DNA of 64,000 nt from Actinoplanes sp. L3-i22. Its GTDB lineage: Bacteria; Actinomycetota; Actinomycetes; Mycobacteriales; Micromonosporaceae. Where the stretch lies: positions 3,976,501-4,040,500 of the forward strand of contig NZ_AP024745.1 of NCBI RefSeq assembly GCF_019704555.1, written 5' to 3'. Below, piece by piece: positions 44,979-54,127 of this stretch. Made by a program: the position numbers and the translations under genes. Below the pieces are notes generated by a model. The model was not told the DNA's origin. It made no database searches and worked only from the letters and a program-made list of their open reading frames with translations. Each line of letters opens with the position of its first letter. The stretch's first letter is position 1.

Positions 44979-46479
44979 CGACTTCGCCGAGCGCTACCGC
45001 AAGCTCGGCTACTGGACCGGCCAGACGCTCTTCGAGCTGCTGTCCGATTCTGACCGGATCGCCGTGGGCGCGCTCACCTATCGGCAGCTCCGGGCGAGAT
45101 CTCTGCGGCTTGCCGCCGGGTTCCATCAATGGGGGGTACGGCCGGGAGACCGTGTCGTGGTCCAACTGCCGAACGTCACCGAGTACTTCGAGGTGATCTT
45201 CGCGCTGTTCCGGCTCGGCGCCCTGCCGGTCTTCGCCCTCCCGGCCCACCGCAGCTCGGAGATCGGCTACTTCTGTTCGCACACCTCCGCGGTCGCGTTC
45301 ATCACCGAGCACGCCGAGCTGGCCGCCGCGGCCGGTGACGCCAAGGTGATCCTGATCGGCGAGCTGGCCGGCATCGACGGCGACCCGGCCACCCTGCCGC
45401 CCGGCCCGCAGCCCTCGGACCTGGCATTCCTGCAGCTCTCCGGCGGCAGCACCGGCCTGCCGAAGCTGATCCCGCGCACCCACGACGACTACCTCTACAG
45501 CGTCCGGGAGAGCGCCACCATCTGCGGCCTGACCGAGGACAGCGTCTACCTGGCGGTGCTGCCGGTCGCGCACAACTTCACCATGTCCTCGCCGGGCGTG
45601 CTCGGCGTCTTCCACGCCGGCGGCCGGGTCGTGCTGTCGCCCCGGCCGGACCCGGCGACGGTGTTCCCGCTGATCGAGCGGGAGCGGGTCACGATCACCG
45701 CGGTCGTGCCGCCGCTGGCGCACCTGTGGCTGGAGGGCAGTTCGCTGGCGTCCGATCTGTCCAGCCTGGAAGTGCTGCAGGTGGGCGGCGCCAAACTCGC
45801 CGACACCGTCGCCGAGCGGGTGCGGCCGGTGCTCGGCTGCCAGTTGCAGCAGGTCTTCGGGATGGCCGAGGGCCTGGTCAACTACACCCGGCTGGACGAC
45901 CCGGACGAGATCGTGCTGCACACCCAGGGGCGGCCGATCTCGCCCGACGACGAGGTGCTGATCGTCGACGACGACGATCGGCCCGTGCCGGACGGGACCG
46001 TGGGGCATCTGCTGACCCGGGGTCCGTACACCATCCGGGGTTACTGGCACGCGGAAGAGCACAACAAGACCGCGTTCACCGAGGACGGCTTCTACCGCAC
46101 CGGCGATCTGGTGCGCCGGGTCGACGGCGGCTACCTGGTCGTCGAGGGCCGGGCCAAGGACCAGATCAACCGTGGCGGCGAGAAGATCGCCGCCGAGGAG
46201 GTGGAGAACCACCTGCTCACCCACCCGGCGGTGCACGACGTCGCGGTCGTCGCGGTGCCCGATGTGTACCTCGGCGAGCGCACCTGCGCGTTCGTCGTGC
46301 CCAGGACCGGGGCGACCGCCCCGAAGCTTGCCGAGGTCCGCGCCTACCTGCGCGACCGCGGCCTGGCCGAGTACAAGATCCCGGACCGGGTCCGGGTGCT
46401 CGACACGTTTCCCGTCACCGGCGTCGGCAAGGTCAGCCGGCGCGAGCTGCGCGCGGCGTTGCGTGCCAGTGCCCGCTGA
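44968..46479 (+). CDS. 2,3-dihydroxybenzoate-AMP ligase (DhbE/EntE type)
   Basis: A 503-residue aryl-AMP ligase. The core P-loop is [18 protein letters not shown], the substrate motif is [10 protein letters not shown], the [14 protein letters not shown] block is intact, and the catalytic lysine lies in [12 protein letters not shown]. In DhbE the residues matching the Asn and Ser of HNxxxSSPG and the Val of GLVNYTR select DHB, whereas salicylate enzymes tend to have Cys and Leu there; this protein has the DHB set. It would adenylate DHB and load the free aryl carrier encoded at 8266. It starts inside the isochorismate synthase gene. Confidence 0.94.
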   Translation: MWPDDFAERYRKLGYWTGQTLFELLSDSDRIAVGALTYRQLRARSLRLAAGFHQWGVRPGDRVVVQLPNVTEYFEVIFALFRLGALPVFALPAHRSSEIGYFCSHTSAVAFITEHAELAAAAGDAKVILIGELAGIDGDPATLPPGPQPSDLAFLQLSGGSTGLPKLIPRTHDDYLYSVRESATICGLTEDSVYLAVLPVAHNFTMSSPGVLGVFHAGGRVVLSPRPDPATVFPLIERERVTITAVVPPLAHLWLEGSSLASDLSSLEVLQVGGAKLADTVAERVRPVLGCQLQQVFGMAEGLVNYTRLDDPDEIVLHTQGRPISPDDEVLIVDDDDRPVPDGTVGHLLTRGPYTIRGYWHAEEHNKTAFTEDGFYRTGDLVRRVDGGYLVVEGRAKDQINRGGEKIAAEEVENHLLTHPAVHDVAVVAVPDVYLGERTCAFVVPRTGATAPKLAEVRAYLRDRGLAEYKIPDRVRVLDTFPVTGVGKVSRRELRAALRASAR

Positions 46480-46498
46480 GTCAATGGAGGCCACCACC

Positions 46499-47797
46499 AT
46501 GCAGGACAACGACGTGTACGACCTGGTCGGCATCGGCTTCGGACCCTCGAACCTGGCCCTGGCCATCGCGATCGAGGAACACAACAACGGCTGCCCGCCC
46601 GCCGAGCGGCTGCGCGCGGTCTTCCTGGAGAAGCAGGACGACTTCGGCTGGCACCGCGGGATGCTCTTCGAGGACGCGACCATGCAGGTCTCGTTCCTCA
46701 AGGACCTGGTCACCATGCGCAACCCGAACAGCGACTACAGCTTCGTGTCGTACCTGCACGCCAACGGGCGGCTGGCCGACTTCATCAACTACAAGAGCAT
46801 GTATCCGCTGCGGGTGGAGTTCCACGACTACCTGTACTGGGCGGCGAGCCGGGTCAAGGACAGCGTGCACTACGGCCACACCGTCACCGACGTCGTTCCG
46901 GTGCGGGGCGGCGCTCTGCTCGATGTGACGGCGGGCGCGCGGACGTTCCGTACCCGCAATGTCTCGGTCGCCGTCGGCCTGGAGTCGAGTCTGCCGCCGG
47001 GAGTGGCATCGGCCGAACGCGTCTGGCACAACCTGGACATCCTGCACCGGGCGGCCGCGTTCGAGGTGGCCGAGCCGCGGCGCTTCGTGGTGGTCGGTGC
47101 CGGGCAGAGCGCCGCCGAGTCGGTGTCGTTCCTGCACGAGCGCTACCCGAGCGCCGAGGTCTGCGCGGTCTTCTTCCGCTACGGCTACAGCCCGGCCGAC
47201 GACAGCAACTTCGCCAACGGGATCTTCGACCCGGAGGCCGTCGACCTGTACTTCGACGCGCCCGCCGACGTCAAGCGGATGCTCTTCGACTACCACCGCA
47301 ACACCAACTACTCGGTGGTCGACGGCGACCTGATCGAGGACCTGTACCGGCGCGCCTACCGGGAGAAGGTGCTCGGCCGGACCCGGCTGCGGATGCTCAA
47401 CGCGTCCCGGATCGCCGACCTGACCGCCGTCCCGGACGGGATCACCGTGGTCGTCGAGCACCTGCCGACCGGCGAGCGCACGCCGCTGGACGCGGACGCG
47501 ATCGTGTTCGCCACCGGCTACCGGCCGGTCGACGTCACCCGGATGCTCGGCGCGGCCGGCGAGCACTGCCTGCGCGACGAGCAGAACCTGCTGCGGGTCA
47601 CCCGGGACTACCGGATGGTGACCGATGATGATCTGCGGGCGGGCATCTACCTGCAGGGTGGGACCGAGCACGTGCACGGGATAACGTCCACGCTGCTCTC
47701 CGCCGTCGCGGTCCGCTCCGGCGAGATCGTGGCCTCGCTCGCCGCCTCGCCCCGCGATGTCGCGGACCGTCCGCTGGCCCTGATCGGGGACCGCTGA
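46499..47797 (+). CDS. L-ornithine/L-lysine N-hydroxylase (SidA/IucD family)
   Basis: A 432-residue flavin N-hydroxylating monooxygenase. FAD motif GIGFGPSNLALA, the MQVSFLKDLVTMRNP block, NADPH motif VVGAGQSAAE, the substrate-side DDSNFANGIFDPE and C-terminal FATGY are all present. It hydroxylates the side-chain amine of ornithine or lysine to supply hydroxamate ligands; ornithine is more usual in actinomycetes but cannot be proved here. ATG 46499 has GGAGG eight bases upstream and was preferred to the in-frame ATG 46484. It closes the long operon. Confidence 0.93.
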   Translation: MQDNDVYDLVGIGFGPSNLALAIAIEEHNNGCPPAERLRAVFLEKQDDFGWHRGMLFEDATMQVSFLKDLVTMRNPNSDYSFVSYLHANGRLADFINYKSMYPLRVEFHDYLYWAASRVKDSVHYGHTVTDVVPVRGGALLDVTAGARTFRTRNVSVAVGLESSLPPGVASAERVWHNLDILHRAAAFEVAEPRRFVVVGAGQSAAESVSFLHERYPSAEVCAVFFRYGYSPADDSNFANGIFDPEAVDLYFDAPADVKRMLFDYHRNTNYSVVDGDLIEDLYRRAYREKVLGRTRLRMLNASRIADLTAVPDGITVVVEHLPTGERTPLDADAIVFATGYRPVDVTRMLGAAGEHCLRDEQNLLRVTRDYRMVTDDDLRAGIYLQGGTEHVHGITSTLLSAVAVRSGEIVASLAASPRDVADRPLALIGDR

Positions 47798-47817
47798 CCT
47801 GGAAGTATTGTCGGCCG

Positions 47818-48678
47818 ATGGGTAACGGCCGGATGCTTGCCAAAAATCAGAAATGCCGGATTTTTACGTACGACGTGGGCACCGGTGCCGTGGCGCCGGT
47901 GCACACCGGCGCGGACGTGCTGTTCGAGGCGCCGAACTGGACCCGGGACGGCGAGCTGATCGTCAACGGCGACGGGCTGCTGTGGCGGCTCACCTCGGGC
48001 GGGCCGATTCTGATCCCGCTCGAGGGGGTGCCCGACCTGAACAACGACCACGTGCTCGGGCCGGGGGACTCGATCTTCCTGTCCGCGAACGACGGGCACC
48101 TCTACGAGGCGTCGCTGCGCGGGGGCGCCGCGCGGCGGATCACGCACGAGGATCGGATGCACTTCCTGCACGGGGTCAGCCCGGACGGGACGACGCTTGC
48201 GTACGTGGGGATCGAGAATCAGCGCTGGGACGCCGGGAACCTGTGGACGATCGGGGCCGCGGGCGGGCCGTCGACCCGGCTCACCTTCGACGGCGGGCCC
48301 GACGACGGCCCGGAGTACACGCCGGACGGTGCGTGGATCTACTTCAACACCGAGCGGTTCTCGGCCAACGCGCAGATCGCCCGGATCCGCCCCGACGGGA
48401 CCGGGCTTGAGCAGCTCACCTTCGACGAGCGGGTGAACTGGTTCCCGCACTTCTCGCCGGACGGCAGCCGTGCCGTGTACCTGAGCTACCCGCCCGGGAC
48501 CCAGGGGCATCCGGCCGACCGGCCCGTCGAGTTGCGGCTGGTGACCGGTGGGGACTGGGGGTCGGCGCGGACCGTGGTGTCACTGGCCGGTGGTCAGGGG
48601 ACGATCAACGTCAACAGTTGGTCGCCCGATTCGCGCAGTTTCGCGTACGTCGACTATCCGTTCCTCTCGCTGTCGTAG
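47818..48678 (+). CDS. WD40-like (PD40/TolB-type) beta-propeller protein
   Basis: A 286-residue protein made of repeated blades with the PD40 signature, for example HGVSPDGTTLAYVG, EYTPDGAWIYFNT, HFSPDGSRAVYLS and NSWSPDSRSFAYVD. No signal peptide is apparent, so it is probably cytoplasmic. It starts 20 bp after the N-hydroxylase and could still be on the same transcript, but proteins of this kind are common outside siderophore clusters. ATG 47833 is an in-frame alternative start. Ligand and function are unknown. Confidence 0.8.
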   Translation: MGNGRMLAKNQKCRIFTYDVGTGAVAPVHTGADVLFEAPNWTRDGELIVNGDGLLWRLTSGGPILIPLEGVPDLNNDHVLGPGDSIFLSANDGHLYEASLRGGAARRITHEDRMHFLHGVSPDGTTLAYVGIENQRWDAGNLWTIGAAGGPSTRLTFDGGPDDGPEYTPDGAWIYFNTERFSANAQIARIRPDGTGLEQLTFDERVNWFPHFSPDGSRAVYLSYPPGTQGHPADRPVELRLVTGGDWGSARTVVSLAGGQGTINVNSWSPDSRSFAYVDYPFLSLS

Positions 48679-48748
48679 CGACCGGCGCGGTGGGCAATCC
48701 TGGTTGTCCAGGGTTGTCGAGTTCTTCGAGGTTCTTCGGGGGGCGCAC

Positions 48749-49012
48749 GTGGAAATCACCGGCATCTTCACCGCGATCATCATCGGCCTGGTCGTCGGCG
48801 CGCTCGGGCGCCTCGTCGTGCCCGGCAAGCAGGCCATCCCGATCTGGCTGACCATCGTCATCGGCATCGTGGCCGCGCTGATCGGCACGTTCATCGCGGC
48901 CGCCATCAACGTCGACGACACCAAGGGCATCGACTGGATCGAGCTCTTCCTGCAGATCGGCCTCGCCGCCATCGGGGTCGCCCTCGCGGCGGGCGCCCGC
49001 GCCCGCCGCTGA
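48749..49012 (+). CDS. YeaQ/YmgE-family small membrane protein
   Basis: An 87-residue protein with three hydrophobic helices and the family pattern GLVVGALGRLVVPGKQ. The GTG at 48749 starts exactly at the family's usual N-terminus (MEITGI), so the longer open frame upstream is not used. The family is often called transglycosylase-associated, but its biochemical function is not established. Confidence 0.9.
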   Translation: MEITGIFTAIIIGLVVGALGRLVVPGKQAIPIWLTIVIGIVAALIGTFIAAAINVDDTKGIDWIELFLQIGLAAIGVALAAGARARR

Positions 49013-49050
49013 CTCCCGCCGTCGCTGCTTGCTCTTGCCGTCGCGCGCCT

Positions 49051-49085
49051 GATCAGTCGCATGATCGTTGATCATGCGACTGATC
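49051..49085. terminator. perfect 16-bp inverted repeat between two genes
   Basis: GATCAGTCGCATGATC and GATCATGCGACTGATC flank a three-base GTT loop. It lies between the YeaQ-like and PASTA genes. It could be a terminator (no T-run) or an operator for the gene at 49126; the symmetry itself is exact. Confidence 0.6.
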
Positions 49086-49125
49086 GGACTCGGTGCGGCG
49101 TGGGCCGCAGGAGGCGGACAACAGC

Positions 49126-50169
49126 GTGACGCGGTCAACGGACGACGACGCCCAGATCGAACAGCAGGAGCCGGCCCCTTCGCCTTCGCCGGCCCCTTCG
49201 CCTTCGGCAGTCCCTTCGCCTTCGGCAGTCCCTTCGCCTTCGGCAGAACCGGCGCCGGAGGCTCGCCGGAACCGGCTGGCCGATCGGGTGCGGCGGTTGC
49301 TCAAGCACGTGGAGGGCCAGGTCAGCTCGGACGGCATCGCCGTGACCGGGCTCGGCAAGGTCGGGGTGGCCGTGGTCCTGGTCTTCCTGGTCGGCGTCGG
49401 CGGCTACTGGGTCTTTCAGCAGCTGCAGAAGTCGCAGGTGCCGCCGCTGGTCGGGGTGTCCCGGGCCGAGGCGGAGAAGCAGCTCACACGGGCCCACCTG
49501 GTGCTGGGCGGATTCCGTGAGGAGGAATCCGGCGAGCCGAAGGGCACCGTGCTGCGCACCGAACCGGGCATCGGCAGCAACCTGGCGTACGGCACCGGGG
49601 TGACGCTGGTGCTGGCCAAGCCCGTCGAGCAGCCGGCCCCGCAGATCGGCATCGCGCAGCTCAAGGCGGGGACGGCCGGACTGCCTCAGCTCCCCGGCCG
49701 CGGCGCCGGCCCGCACGTCGACGTCCGGGTGATCCCGGCGCCCGCCGGCCCGGTGAGCCGCCGGACTCTCCCGCCGGCCACCCGGCCGATCGGCACGTCA
49801 CCGCCGGAGTCGTCGCAGCCGCCGGTCCCGCCGGTGCCGGAGGTGTGGCTCGACGAGGGATCGGCCGAAACGGCTCCGGAGTCGCCCGACTGCCAGTCCG
49901 GGCTGCTGACCGTCGTCACCCAGCGGGTCTCGATGAGTGGGCCCGGCGCGCTGACCTTCCAATGGGTCGGCTCGGACGGCACGACGACCCCGGCCGAGAC
50001 CCGCGAGATCGGCGCCGCCTCGACCACGGTCGTCCGCGGCGAATGGCGGCGCACCGGCCTGCCCGGCGACACGCTGACCGGCTGGCGGCGACTGGCGATC
50101 CTGAGCCCGAAGCAGCTGACCGGCGACCCGCTCACCGACGACCACGTGTGCCCCCAGCCGGCGACCTGA
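49126..50169 (+). CDS. single-pass membrane protein with one PASTA domain
   Basis: A 347-residue protein: a cytoplasmic Pro/Ser/Ala-rich N-terminus (about residues 13-45), a membrane helix (GVAVVLVFLVGVGGYWVF), one PASTA domain (VPPLVGVSRAEAEKQL...PGIGSNLAYGTGVTLVL), a proline-rich spacer, and a C-terminal extracytoplasmic domain with two cysteines that could form a disulfide. PASTA domains bind peptidoglycan fragments, but there is no kinase domain here. GTG 49126 has AGGAGG at 49109-49114; GTG 49093 is an alternative. An 18-bp tandem repeat encodes part of the N-terminus. Role in cell-envelope sensing is inference. Confidence 0.82.
   Translation: MTRSTDDDAQIEQQEPAPSPSPAPSPSAVPSPSAVPSPSAEPAPEARRNRLADRVRRLLKHVEGQVSSDGIAVTGLGKVGVAVVLVFLVGVGGYWVFQQLQKSQVPPLVGVSRAEAEKQLTRAHLVLGGFREEESGEPKGTVLRTEPGIGSNLAYGTGVTLVLAKPVEQPAPQIGIAQLKAGTAGLPQLPGRGAGPHVDVRVIPAPAGPVSRRTLPPATRPIGTSPPESSQPPVPPVPEVWLDEGSAETAPESPDCQSGLLTVVTQRVSMSGPGALTFQWVGSDGTTTPAETREIGAASTTVVRGEWRRTGLPGDTLTGWRRLAILSPKQLTGDPLTDDHVCPQPAT
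49194..49247 (+). repeat. 18-bp tandem repeat in PASTA gene
   Basis: Three units of CCCTTCGCCTTCGGCAGT encode PSPSAV in the disordered N-terminal region. The third copy differs only at its last base. Confidence 0.9.
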
Positions 50170-50179
50170 TCGGGTCGGG

Positions 50180-51220
50180 TCAGCGGGTGGGGTCGATCAT
50201 GGTCATGCCGGCGACCGTGGCGCGGTCGAAGGTGGGCAGCAGCGCCGCCGCCTCGTCGAGGCCGACGGTGCGCTCGATCAGCCGCTGCGGCTGCAGCGAG
50301 CCGTCCGCGATCAGGGCCATCATCGCCGGATAGTCGGCCGCCGCCATGCCGTGACTGCCCAGCACGTCCAGCTCCCACCCGATCACCCGGGCCATCGGCA
50401 CCCGCGGGTGCCCGCCGACCGGCGGCAGCAGGCCGATCTGCACGTGCCGGCCGCGCCGGCGCAGGCTCAGGATCGCGTCCGAGCAGGTCTGCTCGCTGCC
50501 GACCGCGTCGACCGCGACGTGCGAGCCCCCGCCGGTGAGCCCGGCGACCGCGGCCGGGATGTCCGAGCCGTCGGCGAGCACCACCCGTTCCGCACCGAGC
50601 GCGGAGGCGACGGCGAGCGCCTCCGGATTCCGGTCCACCGCGATCACCCGGCCACCCAGCGCCCGGGCGATCATCACGGCGCTCAGCCCGACCCCGCCGG
50701 CGCCGACCACGGTCACCCACTCACCCTCGACGACCCGGGCCCGGCCGGCGAGCGCCCGGAACGCGGTCGCGAACCGGCACCCGAGCGCGGCCGCGGTCGC
50801 GAAGTCCACCCGCTCGGGCAGCGCGACCAGATTGGTGTCGGCGGCGTGCAGCACGACCAGCTCCGCGAACGACCCCCAGTGGGTGAACCCGGGCTGCTGC
50901 TGATCCGGACAGACCTGGCCCTGCCCGGACCGGCACCACTCACACCGCCCGCACGCGCACACGAACGGCACGGTCACCCGGTCACCGGCCGCCCACCGGG
51001 TCACCCCGGCGCCCACCTCGGCCACCACGCCGGCCAGCTCATGCCCCGGCACGTGCGGGAACACGATCTCGTCGTCGTGCCCGGCCCAGCCGTGCCAGTC
51101 GCTGCGGCAGAGCCCGGTCGCCATCACCCGCACCACCACCGCGCCGGGCGGGGCGACCGGATCGGCCACCTTCCGGACCTCGGGCTGGGCTCGGACGGCA
51201 TCGAGGACCACGGCACGCAT
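50180..51220 (-). CDS. zinc-dependent alcohol dehydrogenase family protein
   Basis: A 346-residue medium-chain dehydrogenase. Catalytic zinc residues are in GLCRSDWHGW and PGHE, structural cysteines in CACGRCEWCRSGQGQVC, and the cofactor motif is GAGGVGLSAV. Substrate is unknown. It converges on the PASTA gene with a 10-bp gap and diverges from the enoyl-CoA hydratase with 38 bp between starts, so the two divergent genes may share control. It is distinct from the AdhA-type enzyme at 2181. Confidence 0.9.
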   Translation of the reverse strand: MRAVVLDAVRAQPEVRKVADPVAPPGAVVVRVMATGLCRSDWHGWAGHDDEIVFPHVPGHELAGVVAEVGAGVTRWAAGDRVTVPFVCACGRCEWCRSGQGQVCPDQQQPGFTHWGSFAELVVLHAADTNLVALPERVDFATAAALGCRFATAFRALAGRARVVEGEWVTVVGAGGVGLSAVMIARALGGRVIAVDRNPEALAVASALGAERVVLADGSDIPAAVAGLTGGGSHVAVDAVGSEQTCSDAILSLRRRGRHVQIGLLPPVGGHPRVPMARVIGWELDVLGSHGMAAADYPAMMALIADGSLQPQRLIERTVGLDEAAALLPTFDRATVAGMTMIDPTR

Positions 51221-51258
51221 CCCGTCATCCTGTCAGGCCGGGGCGGTACGGTGCGCAG

Positions 51259-52029
51259 ATGTCCGACGTCGTGATCGTCGAGCACGGATCGGTGACCGAG
51301 ATCCGGCTCAACCGGGTCGCCGCCCGCAACGCGCTCTCCACCGGGCTGGCCGAGCGGCTCGCGGCGGAGGCCGCGGCGGTGGGGGAGTCCGGGGCTCGCG
51401 CGGTGGTGCTCAGCTCGGCGGCGCCCGGCGCGTTCTGTGTCGGCGCCGACCTGAAAGAGCGGGACGGTCTGGACGATGCCGGCTTCCTGGCCCAGCGGGT
51501 GGTGTTCCGGCGGCTCTTCGCGAGCATCCTGCACCTGTGCGTTCCGGTGGTGGCGGCGGTGCACGGTTACGCGCTCGGCGGTGGGTACGAGCTGGCGCTG
51601 TCCTGCGATCTGATCGTCGCGGACGAGACCGCCGTGGTCGGGCTGCCCGAGGTGCGGGTCGGCATCGTGCCCGGTGGTGGCGGCACCCAGCTGTTGCCGC
51701 GCCGCGTCGGGCAGGGGATCGCCACCGATCTGATCCTGACCGGCCGGCATGTTCGGGCGGCCGAGGCGGAGCGGTTGCGTCTGGTCGACCGGGTGGTCCC
51801 GGCCGGTTCCGCGACCTCGGCGGCCCTTGAGCTGGCCGCTCAGATCGCCGGGAACTCGCCGGTGGCGGTCACGAACGCGCGCACGGCGATTCGCCGGGGT
51901 CTCGACGTCGACCTGTCGTCGGGCCTGGAGATCGAGGATGCGGCGTGGCGTTCGGCGGTGCTCTCCAACGATCGGCGCGAGGGCGTCCGCGCCTTCGTCG
52001 AACGCCGCCCACCGGTCTGGCCGACCTGA
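51259..52029 (+). CDS. enoyl-CoA hydratase/isomerase family protein
   Basis: A 256-residue crotonase-fold protein. The oxyanion and active-site segments are GAFCVGADLKER and AAVHGYALGGGYELALSCDLIVA, followed by GLPEVRVGIVPGGGGTQLLPR with the usual catalytic glutamate. It probably acts in fatty-acid or amino-acid CoA-ester breakdown. It is divergent from the dehydrogenase at 50180. Confidence 0.93.
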   Translation: MSDVVIVEHGSVTEIRLNRVAARNALSTGLAERLAAEAAAVGESGARAVVLSSAAPGAFCVGADLKERDGLDDAGFLAQRVVFRRLFASILHLCVPVVAAVHGYALGGGYELALSCDLIVADETAVVGLPEVRVGIVPGGGGTQLLPRRVGQGIATDLILTGRHVRAAEAERLRLVDRVVPAGSATSAALELAAQIAGNSPVAVTNARTAIRRGLDVDLSSGLEIEDAAWRSAVLSNDRREGVRAFVERRPPVWPT

Positions 52030-52112
52030 CCCTGCTGACCTGACCTGACCGCCTGCCGGCCTGGCCGAGCTGACCGGCCGTGCGGGGCCGGTCTGCGGTG
52101 ATCGGCCCGCGT

Positions 52113-52139
52113 CTTTGTTGCCTTTGTTGCCTTTGTTGC
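52113..52139. repeat. three 9-bp tandem repeats
   Basis: CTTTGTTGC occurs three times head to tail in the gap after the enoyl-CoA hydratase gene. The preceding 60 bp also hold several CTGACC repeats. No function is apparent. Confidence 0.8.
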
Positions 52140-52185
52140 CGACCCGGCGGGCGTGGGTCTACCGCCGTACCGAAATGATTTGCTC

Positions 52186-52530
52186 TTAAATGGTCTTGGG
52201 TGTTGCCGAACGACGCAGAGTGACTGCCGCCGCGACCACCGGGATCATGCAGACCGCCTGGGCGATCGTGTACCAGATCGGGCATACGCCGGGGATCAGA
52301 TCGACCCCGACGATCGCGATCGGCATGATGACCGTCACCGTGCGGACCCGATCGACCGCTCCCGCCCTGGTCATCACATACAGCGTGACGGCGACGGCCG
52401 GCAGGAGGAACCCGCGAACCCACATGAACGTGTTGACGGTGTGACCACTCGCGGCCATCGCGATCACCGCCCCGAGGGCGAAGACACTGAGCGCGGCGAA
52501 TTCCTTGAAGTACTGCTTGGCGTTGTTCAT
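52186..52530 (-). CDS. hypothetical small membrane protein
   Basis: A 114-residue protein with four likely membrane segments (FAALSVFALGAVIAMA, MWVRGFLLPAVAVTLYVM, VTVIMPIAIVGVDLI, IAQAVCMIPVVAAAV) and short polar ends. I do not recognise a family. It stands alone at the left edge of a stretch with low gene density. Confidence 0.7.
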   Translation of the reverse strand: MNNAKQYFKEFAALSVFALGAVIAMAASGHTVNTFMWVRGFLLPAVAVTLYVMTRAGAVDRVRTVTVIMPIAIVGVDLIPGVCPIWYTIAQAVCMIPVVAAAVTLRRSATPKTI

Positions 52531-52843
52531 GCCGATAACGCTACGGAGCGTGAAGCCTCTCCAGAATCCGTCTGGCCGCCCGTCCGGGTGGGCCTGGACC
52601 CACTCCCGCCCCGGACCAGGATCAGGTCTGTTGGGCCCGTCTTACGACGCAGTCCCGGTCGGCGCTGAGCGAGCCGATGGCCGCAACAGCGTTGTGCGGC
52701 ATGCGCCACGAGCACGGAGAACTTCGCGGCCGACGGTCAGGCCATCGCAACTGCTCGACGGCCAGCAGAGCTGCCAACGCAATCATCTGCCGATGAGCGG
52801 ATGCCGCTCGGAGGCCGGCAGGCGGGTGAAGGTGGCCCTGCGC
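52531..52843. other. 313-bp gap, no gene seen
   Basis: Short open frames occur on both strands but none has convincing codon bias, a ribosome binding site or recognisable motifs. No clear repeat or terminator was found. Confidence 0.5.
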
Positions 52844-53245
52844 TCACACCTGGGGCCGACGCACATGAGATGACAATCGCGCCCCGGGAGCGAGGTCGTC
52901 TCGCCAATAGCGATAGACGAGGCCCATCACGACCTCGGCTGTTTCTGCCGCGATGAGACAGGGGAGAAGGCCCTCCCACTCCAACGACTCGACGTCGAAG
53001 GCCACGATCACCGGTGGTTCCTCGCCGACATAGCGACGCACCAACGTGCGTTCGGCCAGAGTAGGTTGCCGGAATTGAGGGTCAGAGAACTGCGTCGGAC
53101 ATGCCAGGTAAGCGACGTCGGTGAAGATGACCTCGAGGCCGTGGTGATATGTCAGGTCGTTGTCGGCGGCCAGCAGTAGTCGCGAGCCGTCGAAATCATG
53201 AATATCCCAGTCCCACGTGGACGCACCCTCGGGAAGATCAAGCAC
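52844..53245 (-). CDS. hypothetical protein
   Basis: A 133-residue acidic soluble protein (WDWDIHDFDGSRLLLAADND, a central FTDVAYLACPTQF, C-terminal LVYRYWRDDLAPG). It has no signal peptide or membrane segment. I do not recognise the family; the composition resembles orphan immunity-like or DUF proteins often found in actinomycete accessory regions, but that is only an impression. The start is a GTG and is uncertain. Confidence 0.6.
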   Translation of the reverse strand: MLDLPEGASTWDWDIHDFDGSRLLLAADNDLTYHHGLEVIFTDVAYLACPTQFSDPQFRQPTLAERTLVRRYVGEEPPVIVAFDVESLEWEGLLPCLIAAETAEVVMGLVYRYWRDDLAPGARLSSHVRRPQV

Positions 53246-53380
53246 GCCATGATTGTCGCATCGACGATCATGGCGCCACGCCGAGGGAACGTCCGGATCT
53301 GCCGCGGAGCGGGCGCTGCTGAGGGCACCAGTCGACCCAGGCGGTCGGACCGTGCCGGCGAGTTGGTTGTACAGGTGCTT

Positions 53381-54127
53381 TCACTCGCAGACGCAGAGTT
53401 GAAGCGGCGAATCCCTGGCAAATGGCCGACGCGTCCAGTCGCCGAAGCGCTCGACGAGCCGAAGGCCGCCGAGCGAGACGAGCAGCGGCAACTCCTGCGG
53501 GAAGATGCTCCTGATCTCAATCGATGCGACCACGAAATCAGGCTCGGCGTCGGTCGAGAGGTACCACGTTCCGCGGGTCACTTGCGCGGACGCATCGTAG
53601 ATCTCGGCGACATCGACGCTGACATTGCCACGGTCAGGATCCACGAACGACAGCGACTCCCGGGTGCGCCGCACGCCATCGGCGTCTGCAAGGAGGCACA
53701 CGCTCGGGTTGAATACATCAAGGACGAACCGTGCTCCGGGCGCCAGGTGTCGTCGAATCGACCGGAAGCAGCTCGCCAGATCCTCAGTTTCATGCAGATG
53801 CAGCAGGGAATTGGCCGCGATGAACACGAAGTCGAAGGTGCGGCCGAGATCGAAGGCCCGCATGTCGCCCTGCACCCATTCCACTGTTACACCGCGCTCT
53901 TCCGCTTTACGCTGAGCCTCAGCCAGCATCTCCGCCGAGAAATCCAGGCCGACACACGAACGCCCGTCGGACGCGATGGGGATCAGCTTGTGCCCCGTGC
54001 CGCACCCGAGTTCCAACACGCTCCCGCCCTGCCGGAGGGCCTCGGCGCGGTAGAAGTCGACTGCGGGCCCGCCGCCCGGAAACATCAAGTCGTACAGCCT
54101 CGCCTGCGAGTAGAACGCTTCGCTCAT
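53381..54127 (-). CDS. class I SAM-dependent methyltransferase
   Basis: A 248-residue methyltransferase. Motif I is VLELGCGTGHKLIPIA, the acidic end of strand 2 is VGLDFS, motif II is FVFIAANSLLHL, and a QGDMRAFDLG segment precedes it. The N-terminal ARLYDLMFP is typical of small-molecule methyltransferases of this class. Substrate is unknown, and it has no operon partner. Confidence 0.9.
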   Translation of the reverse strand: MSEAFYSQARLYDLMFPGGGPAVDFYRAEALRQGGSVLELGCGTGHKLIPIASDGRSCVGLDFSAEMLAEAQRKAEERGVTVEWVQGDMRAFDLGRTFDFVFIAANSLLHLHETEDLASCFRSIRRHLAPGARFVLDVFNPSVCLLADADGVRRTRESLSFVDPDRGNVSVDVAEIYDASAQVTRGTWYLSTDAEPDFVVASIEIRSIFPQELPLLVSLGGLRLVERFGDWTRRPFARDSPLQLCVCE

